A stretch of 64,000 nt of DNA, taken from positions 287,739-351,738 of the forward strand of contig NZ_CAHS01000006.1 in assembly GCF_001050515.1 (NCBI RefSeq). The letters run 5' to 3'. This stretch comes from Erwinia piriflorinigrans CFBP 5888. Lineage in GTDB: Bacteria; Pseudomonadota; Gammaproteobacteria; Enterobacterales; Enterobacteriaceae. The translations under genes were made by a program, and so were the position numbers. The notes beneath the pieces were generated by a model. It worked only from the letters and a program-made list of their open reading frames with translations. It was not told where the DNA came from and did no database searches. This document shows positions 58,301-64,000 of the stretch, piece by piece. Positions within the stretch are counted from its first letter, which is position 1, and each line of letters begins with the position of its first letter.

Positions 58301-58326
58301 TTCATTCAGGCTATATCATGAATGAA
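58301..58326. promoter_or_regulatory. Likely LysR binding site between lysR and lysA
   Basis: A perfect 8-bp inverted repeat ttcattca-N10-tgaatgaa lies in the lysR-lysA gap. Its dyad form fits LysR-type activator sites. That LysR binds exactly here is inferred from position and symmetry. Confidence 0.65.
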
Positions 58327-58405
58327 TAGGATTCGACAAAACAGATATTTTTATCCCGAATGTTGTTGTGGCGTAATAACGCTATCAACTAATGGAGACC
58401 GTTTT

Positions 58406-59659
58406 ATGCCGCGCCTGCTTACCGATACATCCACCGCCCTGACCGGGGAAAATCTGCTGCCATTGGCGCGCCAATACGGCGGCCCTCTGTGGGTATATGA
58501 CGCCAGCATTATTCGCGAACGCATCAACCAGTTACAGCAGTTCGACGTCGTGCGTTTCGCGCAGAAAGCCTGTTCAAACATTCATATCCTGCGCCTGATG
58601 CGGTCGGCGGGAGTGAAGGTCGATTCAGTCTCGCTGGGCGAAATCGAGCGGGCGCTAGCCGCCGGGTATCAGGCGGGGGGCGATGAGATTGTCTTTACTG
58701 CCGATCTGCTCGATGAGCCTACGCTGGCAAGGGTTACCGAGCTGAAAGTGCCGGTAAACGCCGGGTCTGTCGATATGCTGCATCAGCTGGGCCAGGTTTC
58801 TGCCGGGCATCCTGTCTGGCTGCGCGTTAACCCGGGTTTTGGTCACGGTCACAGTCAGAAAACCAACACCGGCGGCGAGAACAGCAAGCACGGCATTTGG
58901 CATGAGGACATGGCGCTGGCGCTGGAAGCGATGCAGAAATATCAGCTCAAGCTGGTGGGTATTCATATGCATATCGGTTCCGGCGTGGACTACGCGCACC
59001 TGGAGCAGGTTTGTGATGCGATGGTGAATCAGGTCATTCACTTTGCTCAGGATTTGCAGGCGATCTCGGCCGGTGGCGGTTTGTCGATCCCTTATCATTT
59101 TGCTGAAGAAACCATTGATACCCGGCACTATTTTGGGCTGTGGGACGCCGCACGTCAGCGCGTGGCGCAGCATTTAGGCCACCCGGTGAAGCTGGAAATA
59201 GAACCGGGCCGTTTCCTGGTGGCGGAATCCGGCGTGCTGGTAAGCCAGGTGCGGGCGGTCAAAAATATGGGTCGCCGTCACTTTGTTTTAGTCGATGCCG
59301 GATTTAACGATCTGATGCGTCCGTCAATGTATGGCAGCTATCATCATATTTCTGCGCTAGCGGGCGATGGTCGCACGCTGGATGAGGGGAATACCGTGGA
59401 AAGCGTGGTGGCAGGGCCATTGTGCGAATCCGGTGATGTATTCACCCAGCTGGAAGGCGGCAAGGTGGAAACACGGGCGTTGCCGGCGGTGCAGGTGGGG
59501 GATTATCTGGTATTTCATGACACCGGCGCTTATGGTGCTTCGATGTCGTCCAACTACAACAGTCGCCCGCTGCTGCCAGAGATCCTGTTTGAAAACGGTC
59601 AGCCCCGTCAGATCCGTCGTGCACAAACCGTGTCCGAACTGCTGGCGCTGGAGCTTTAA
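58406..59659 (+). CDS. lysA: Diaminopimelate decarboxylase
   Basis: PLP enzyme of the last step of lysine synthesis, converting meso-diaminopimelate to lysine. The start at 58406 (MPRLLTDTSTALTGENLL) gives 417 residues, close to E. coli LysA (420); the frame is open 84 bases upstream but not conserved. The PLP lysine is Lys54 in RFAQKACSN, and HMHIGSG, GGGLSIPY and EPGRFLVAESG match the fold III decarboxylase family. Controlled by the divergent lysR. Confidence 0.96.
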   Translation: MPRLLTDTSTALTGENLLPLARQYGGPLWVYDASIIRERINQLQQFDVVRFAQKACSNIHILRLMRSAGVKVDSVSLGEIERALAAGYQAGGDEIVFTADLLDEPTLARVTELKVPVNAGSVDMLHQLGQVSAGHPVWLRVNPGFGHGHSQKTNTGGENSKHGIWHEDMALALEAMQKYQLKLVGIHMHIGSGVDYAHLEQVCDAMVNQVIHFAQDLQAISAGGGLSIPYHFAEETIDTRHYFGLWDAARQRVAQHLGHPVKLEIEPGRFLVAESGVLVSQVRAVKNMGRRHFVLVDAGFNDLMRPSMYGSYHHISALAGDGRTLDEGNTVESVVAGPLCESGDVFTQLEGGKVETRALPAVQVGDYLVFHDTGAYGASMSSNYNSRPLLPEILFENGQPRQIRRAQTVSELLALEL

Positions 59660-59710
59660 GCGTCATATGGCGGCAAACGCCGCGCCAGAGAGGGCTGGAC
59701 TGCCTGGCAT

Positions 59711-60715
59711 TCAACCCGACGGCGCAGCCACCGAATGGCGGCGTACCAATGTTGGGCTGAACAGGTTCGTCACTTCCGGCAGCGGCTGGCCGTGGGCCAG
59801 TGCCAGCGCTAAAGCGGCAGCCTGCTGGGCCATATTAACAATAGGGTAGCGGATGGTCGTCAGGGGAGGGCGGACGTAGCGCGAAACCAGCACATCATCA
59901 AAGCCGGTGAGCGACATCTCTTCCGGTACCCGTACGCCGTTATCGCTTAATACCGCCAGCGCTCCGGCCGCCATTGAGTCGTTATAACAGGCAACGGCGC
60001 TAAAGGTTTTACCCTGGCCGAGCAGTTCGGTCATCGCCTGCTCGCCGCCGACTTCGTCCGGTTCACCAAACGCCACCAGCCGATCGTGACACGGCAGGTT
60101 GTGCTGCTTTAGCGCATCGTGGTAACCCTGTAGGCGATCGCTGGCATCGGAAATGGCGTGGTTTGAGCAGATAAACGCAATATTTTTGTGTCCCTGCTGG
60201 ATAAGGTAGCGCGTCGCCAGCCAGGAGCCATAGCGGTCATCCAGCGCGATGCAGCGTGTTTCAAACCCCGGCAGCACGCGATTTAGCAGCACCATGCCGG
60301 GGATCTGCTCCATCAGCGACAGCAGTTCATTATCGGGAACTTTTTTAGCATGAACGACCAGCGCCGCGCAGCGGTGGCGGATCAATTGTTCTATTGCCTG
60401 ACGTTCTTTATGTTCGTCGTGATAGCCATTACCAATCAACAGAAAGTTGCCGGTCTGCCAGGCGACTTCATCCACCGATTTCACCATCGCGCCGAAAAAG
60501 GGATCGGAGACATCACCCACCACCAGCCCGATGGTCTCGGTGGACTGCTGGGCAAGCGCGCGCGCATTAGCGTTAGGGTGATACTGCAAAGATGTCATCG
60601 CGCGGGTGACCGCCAGGCGCGAAGTTTCACTGGCTTTAGGCGAGTGATTGATCACGCGGGACACGGTGGCTACCGAAACGCCTGCGAGTCTGGCAACATC
60701 CTTTATCGTAGCCAT
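59711..60715 (-). CDS. galR: Galactose repressor GalR
   Basis: LacI-family repressor of galactose genes. The 334 residues align throughout with E. coli GalR (343) but end earlier after RRHSVAAPSG. The N-terminal helix-turn-helix and hinge (MATIKDVARLAGVSVATVSRV, two adjoining parts) are identical to the E. coli protein. The gal structural genes are not in this window. Convergent with lysA, as in E. coli. Confidence 0.95.
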   Translation of the reverse strand: MATIKDVARLAGVSVATVSRVINHSPKASETSRLAVTRAMTSLQYHPNANARALAQQSTETIGLVVGDVSDPFFGAMVKSVDEVAWQTGNFLLIGNGYHDEHKERQAIEQLIRHRCAALVVHAKKVPDNELLSLMEQIPGMVLLNRVLPGFETRCIALDDRYGSWLATRYLIQQGHKNIAFICSNHAISDASDRLQGYHDALKQHNLPCHDRLVAFGEPDEVGGEQAMTELLGQGKTFSAVACYNDSMAAGALAVLSDNGVRVPEEMSLTGFDDVLVSRYVRPPLTTIRYPIVNMAQQAAALALALAHGQPLPEVTNLFSPTLVRRHSVAAPSG

Positions 60716-60734
60716 CGGCTAAACACCTTCCAGG

Positions 60735-60746
60735 GTAAACGTTTAC
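60735..60746. promoter_or_regulatory. GalR-type operator upstream of galR
   Basis: The perfect palindrome gtaaacgtttac lies 20 bases upstream of the galR start and resembles the core of LacI/GalR-type operators (central CG flanked by AA and TT). It suggests autoregulation of galR or control of the divergent molybdoenzyme gene 149 bases away. Confidence 0.6.
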
Positions 60747-60894
60747 ATTCCGTCTAGTGTTGCGGAAAGCGCCGGTGACTGCAAGCCTGCAAATATCGGC
60801 CCAATCGCAAATCCTGAAGATAAACGGGGCGTGCCGCAACTCCGGTAAAAATGGTACTCTGGGCCGGCGAAAAGCCTGTTGAATGGAACCTGCT

Positions 60895-63171
60895 ATGACG
60901 ATTAAAAAAGTGCCACACCTCGCCCACTGGGGAGCTTTCAGCGCCGTTGTTGAGCAGGGGAAACTGCTGCGATGTGAACCTTTCTTTGCCGACCGCGACC
61001 CGTCGCCGATGCTTAATTCCATTCCCGAACTGGTTTACTCCGATAAACGCATTCGCCAACCGATGGTGCGCCGCTCGTGGTTGAAGTCACGCGACAAAAG
61101 TGACAGAAGCCTGCGCGGGCGTGAGGATTTTGTGGCGGTAGACTGGGAAACGGCGCTGGATCTGGTGGCGGATGAGAACCGGCGAGTGCGTGAGCGCTAT
61201 GGTGCCAGCGGCATCTTTAACGGCTCCTACGGCTGGTCTTCTGCCGGGCGTGTTAACCATGCCCGCACGCTGGTCAGGCGCTTTTATAATCTCGGCGGCG
61301 GCGGCATCGATCAGCAGGGTAATTATAGCTGGGGGGCCGCGCAGTTCTTTCTGCCCTATGTGATTGGCACCTGGATGCCGCTGACCGGGCGCGTCACCGA
61401 CTGGCCCAGCGTGGTGGAACACTGCGAGCTTTTTATTGCCTTTGGCGGACTGGCGCTGAAAAATGGTCAGGTTGCGTCCGGCGGGGCGGGTGAGCACAGT
61501 CTGAAGCCCGCGCTGTTGCAACTGGCGGCAAAAGGCACGCCGGTGATCAATATCAGCCCGATGCGTGATGACTGCCCGGAATTTGTTAACGCCGAGTGGA
61601 TCCCCATCCGCCCGAATACCGACGTGGCACTGATGCTGGCGCTCGGCTACGAAATTGAACGCCTTGACGCGGTTGATAGCGCTTTCCTGCAAACCCACTG
61701 CGTGGGTTATCCGCAGCTACGCAGCTACCTGCTTGGCGAAAGTGACGGCCAGGCGAAAACCCCGCAGTGGGCCAGCCATATCACCGGTATTCCGGCGGCG
61801 CGTATTGCCCTGCTGGCGCAGCAACTGTGCGGCAAACGCAGCTTTATGACCTGCTCCTATGCCGTGCAGCGCGCCCACCGTGGCGAGCAGCCTTACTGGA
61901 TGATGATAGCGCTCTCATCCATGCTTGGGCAGCCGGGCCTGCCGGGGGCAGGCTTCTCCTTTGGCCACGGTTCGATGAACAGCGTGGGCAATCCGCGTAC
62001 CGAGGGCCCGTCTCCGCTGATGTCGACCGGGGTAAACCCGATTGCCAGTCAGGCGATCCCGGTGGCGCGCATCAGCGATATGTTGCTCAATCCCGGCACG
62101 GAATATCGCTTCCAGGGGGAGATCCATACCTATCCGGATATCCATCTTATTCACTGGGCCGGTGGCAATCCTTTCCACCACCATCAACAGCTCAACCGCC
62201 TGGTTGCTGGCTGGCAACGCCCCGATACGGTGGTGGTGCAGGATATCGTCTGGACGCCTGCCGCACAGATGGCAGATATCGTTCTGCCAGTGACCACTTC
62301 ACTGGAGCGCAATGACATTGGCGGATCGTCGAAGGATCGCTTTGTGCTGGCGATGCATCAGGCGATTGCCCCTCAACACCAGGCGCGTAACGATTTCGAT
62401 ATTTTCGCCGATCTGGCGGAGCGCCTTGGTTACCGCGATCTCTTTACTGAAAAGCGCGATGAAATGGCGTGGATAGAACATCTTTACCAGCAGTGTGCAC
62501 AGGCTCACTCTGTTAAAGGTATTGATTTCCCGGAGTTCAAAACCTTTTGGCAGCGGGGGCACGTTGAGATCCCACAGCCGGATAAGCCGTGGGTCTTTAT
62601 GGCTGACTTCCGCCAGGAGCCGCTCAAGCACCCGATCAATACCGCCAGCGGTAAAATTGAACTGTTTAGTGAAACCATCGCTGGATACCAGCTGGGCGAT
62701 TTCGCCCCGCACCCGGAGTGGCGGCCGCCGCAGGAGTGGCTGGGAGCGGAAATCGGCCAGCGCTTCCCGCTGCATATGATTTCAATTCAGCCCCATGACC
62801 GTTTACACAGCCAGATGGATGCCACGCCCGGCGTGCAGGCCAATAAAACCGCCGGACGTGAAACCCTGTGGATGCATCCACAGGATGCAGCGGAACGCGG
62901 TATCAGCGACGGTGATGTAATTGAGGTCAGTAACGATCGCGGACGGATGCAGGCCGGGGTGCGTATTACCGATGGCGTCAGCCCGCAGGTAGTGCTGATT
63001 GCCACCGGGGCCTGGTTTGACCCCGGCTTTGGCAAAGCGTGGCAGCCCTTTGACCGCGCCGGTAATCCCAATGTGCTGACGCTGGATATTGGTACCTCGT
63101 CACTAACTCAGGGGCCAAACGCCATGAGCTGCCTGGTGGAGATCAGGAAGGCGTCGGTAAATGCACGGTGA
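60895..63171 (+). CDS. BisC-type molybdopterin oxidoreductase
   Basis: A 758-residue molybdenum enzyme of the DMSO-reductase family, closest in layout to biotin sulfoxide reductase BisC and TorZ. The likely molybdenum ligand is the Ser in GNYSWGAAQ (residue 145), and FNGSYGWSS, NISPMRDDCPEF, GGNPFHHHQQLNR and LPVTTSLERND match cofactor-binding segments. The N-terminus has no twin-arginine signal and no 4Fe-4S cysteines, so a cytosolic enzyme is expected. ATG at 60895 follows ggaacctgct; another at 60883 lacks a ribosome site. Substrate (biotin or methionine sulfoxide, N-oxide) cannot be decided. Divergent from galR. Confidence 0.87.
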   Translation: MTIKKVPHLAHWGAFSAVVEQGKLLRCEPFFADRDPSPMLNSIPELVYSDKRIRQPMVRRSWLKSRDKSDRSLRGREDFVAVDWETALDLVADENRRVRERYGASGIFNGSYGWSSAGRVNHARTLVRRFYNLGGGGIDQQGNYSWGAAQFFLPYVIGTWMPLTGRVTDWPSVVEHCELFIAFGGLALKNGQVASGGAGEHSLKPALLQLAAKGTPVINISPMRDDCPEFVNAEWIPIRPNTDVALMLALGYEIERLDAVDSAFLQTHCVGYPQLRSYLLGESDGQAKTPQWASHITGIPAARIALLAQQLCGKRSFMTCSYAVQRAHRGEQPYWMMIALSSMLGQPGLPGAGFSFGHGSMNSVGNPRTEGPSPLMSTGVNPIASQAIPVARISDMLLNPGTEYRFQGEIHTYPDIHLIHWAGGNPFHHHQQLNRLVAGWQRPDTVVVQDIVWTPAAQMADIVLPVTTSLERNDIGGSSKDRFVLAMHQAIAPQHQARNDFDIFADLAERLGYRDLFTEKRDEMAWIEHLYQQCAQAHSVKGIDFPEFKTFWQRGHVEIPQPDKPWVFMADFRQEPLKHPINTASGKIELFSETIAGYQLGDFAPHPEWRPPQEWLGAEIGQRFPLHMISIQPHDRLHSQMDATPGVQANKTAGRETLWMHPQDAAERGISDGDVIEVSNDRGRMQAGVRITDGVSPQVVLIATGAWFDPGFGKAWQPFDRAGNPNVLTLDIGTSSLTQGPNAMSCLVEIRKASVNAR

Positions 63172-63244
63172 GGAGACTCTTGCCCGATGAGTTATCACCC
63201 TGCGGCAGCTTATTCAGACCGGCCTGTTCTGCTTCGGCGTTAGA

Positions 63245-64000
63245 TTATTTTCCTGAGCATACCGAGGCCACCCCGTAACTCTGCAAGCCGGACGGCAGGC
63301 CCAGGGCATTATTCTCGATCGCATTCTTCCCGGCCTGCGCTCCCGCCACCGCATTTGCCGCGCTGTCTCCGGCCGCTCCGCCTGCAATCGCCTGCGCGAT
63401 GTTACCGCCCGCCAGGCCCTGTACCGCCGCCGTGGCGGCCTGCATCGCCTGCTGCACCTTGCCGCCGGTGCCGAGCTGGCTTTCCGTCAATGCCTGATTA
63501 TAGAAGTTCTGGTAGACCTGCTTTTCGATATCCGCGCTATCGTACTGTTTCGACGGGTCCTGTTTTTTCAGTTCGGCCAGGGCTTTATCGCGGTCGCTCT
63601 GCGTTGCCCCGGTGATTTTATCATTTGCCGCATGGGTGGCGATAATTTTGCCCTGCGTTGCCGCGATATCCATTGCCTGGACCGCTATTTCGCCGATCTT
63701 CTGCGCTTCCTGTAGCCGCTGCTGCTCCTTCTCTTTATCAAAGATTGGGGAAAGGGTCTGGTTGGCATTCTCCACGTCGCGGCTCATGTCGGCGACATCC
63801 TGCGTCTGGTTTGCCTGGTCGCGGATGGTTATTGTGCCGTCAGAGACCGCCGCTTTGGTCGTTGAGCTGCCGCTTCCGCTACCGTTGGCACCGACCAGCA
63901 GGCCGCTCGCCACATTGCCGAGGAACTGCTGGCCCGTATTGCAGCTGGTGTTTAAGCCGATGCTCAGGTGTTCGACCTGATATTCGGCCTCGTTGTCGAT
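63245..64000 (-). CDS. C-terminal end of a CdiA/filamentous haemagglutinin-type protein, cut by the right edge
   Basis: The frame is open from the right window edge (first codon read is at 64000) to the stop at 63245, so these are the last ~251 codons of a larger protein. The Gly/Ala/Ser-rich and Gln/Asp-rich sequence (NANQTLSPIFDKEKEQQRL, then Ala/Gly-rich QAIAGGAAGDSAANAVAG) is typical of the pretoxin region of contact-dependent inhibition proteins. The motif IENN (usual VENN) is present near the end, but only 20 residues follow it, where a toxin of 200 or more is normal. No CdiI-like immunity gene fits the 73 bases before the bisC-like gene. Confidence 0.8.
   Translation of the reverse strand: MDNEAEYQVEHLSIGLNTSCNTGQQFLGNVASGLLVGANGSGSGSSTTKAAVSDGTITIRDQANQTQDVADMSRDVENANQTLSPIFDKEKEQQRLQEAQKIGEIAVQAMDIAATQGKIIATHAANDKITGATQSDRDKALAELKKQDPSKQYDSADIEKQVYQNFYNQALTESQLGTGGKVQQAMQAATAAVQGLAGGNIAQAIAGGAAGDSAANAVAGAQAGKNAIENNALGLPSGLQSYGVASVCSGK

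Noticed and set aside
60716..60894. OmrA/OmrB small RNAs, which lie near galR in E. coli
   Set aside because: The conserved 5' end of these RNAs (cccagaggt) does not occur on either strand around galR here.
1..64000. CRISPR arrays, tRNA genes, rRNA genes, complete insertion sequences
   Set aside because: No regularly spaced repeats, no tRNA-like T-loop with CCA context, no transposase frame and no terminal inverted repeats were noticed on reading through the window.

Overview
The window is chromosomal DNA from a member of the Enterobacterales, most probably Erwinia or a close relative in the Erwiniaceae. The genus call is an inference. It rests on the near-complete conservation of the E. coli metK-speAB-tktA-epd-pgk-fbaA-mscS-argO and xerD-dsbC-recJ-prfB-lysS orders, together with accessory insertions between these core blocks. 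No database search was possible.

Layout. 1-350 is the end of an unknown gene cut by the window edge. 614-6196 holds metK, with a MetJ operator array, and the arginine-to-putrescine pair speA and speB around a DUF937 gene. 6197-8650 is a strikingly AT-rich accessory segment carrying a VioC/clavaminate-synthase-type amino acid hydroxylase and a LysE-type exporter. 8682-15381 is loiP, tktA and the epd-pgk-fbaA central carbon cluster. 15562-21545 is mscS, argO, yggE, argP, rpiA and serA. 21599-27431 is fau, 6S RNA, zapA and the ygfB-pepP-ubiH-ubiI run. 27871-32308 is the glycine cleavage operon, followed by ygfF.

33239-41231 is a metabolic island: a SorC-type regulator, a TpiA-like isomerase and a fused DhaK-DhaL kinase on one strand, and divergently an RpiB-like isomerase, an MFS carrier, a PdxA2-like dehydrogenase and a TIM-barrel isomerase/epimerase. 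The enzyme set resembles tetrulose-phosphate (erythritol-type) catabolism and could feed erythrose 4-phosphate or dihydroxyacetone phosphate into central metabolism. A decayed copy of the 3' end of ygfF lies at the far side of the island (41301-41408), so the island is bracketed by ygfF sequence.

41458-54907 returns to core genes: an HD-domain gene, trhA, ygfZ, sdhE-ygfX, fldB, then an accessory EamA transporter and methyltransferase, then xerD, dsbC, recJ, a LysE-family gene, prfB with its programmed +1 frameshift, and lysS. 55071-63171 carries a lipoprotein trypsin-like protease, an MFS exporter, lysR-lysA, galR and a BisC-type molybdoenzyme. The right edge cuts a CdiA/filamentous haemagglutinin-type gene whose toxin region is nearly absent.

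The strongest candidates for new biology are the hydroxylase-exporter pair next to speA/speB and the tetrulose/sugar-acid island. Smaller oddities are an MscS whose three TM3 packing glycines are all replaced, and a toxin-less CdiA end.
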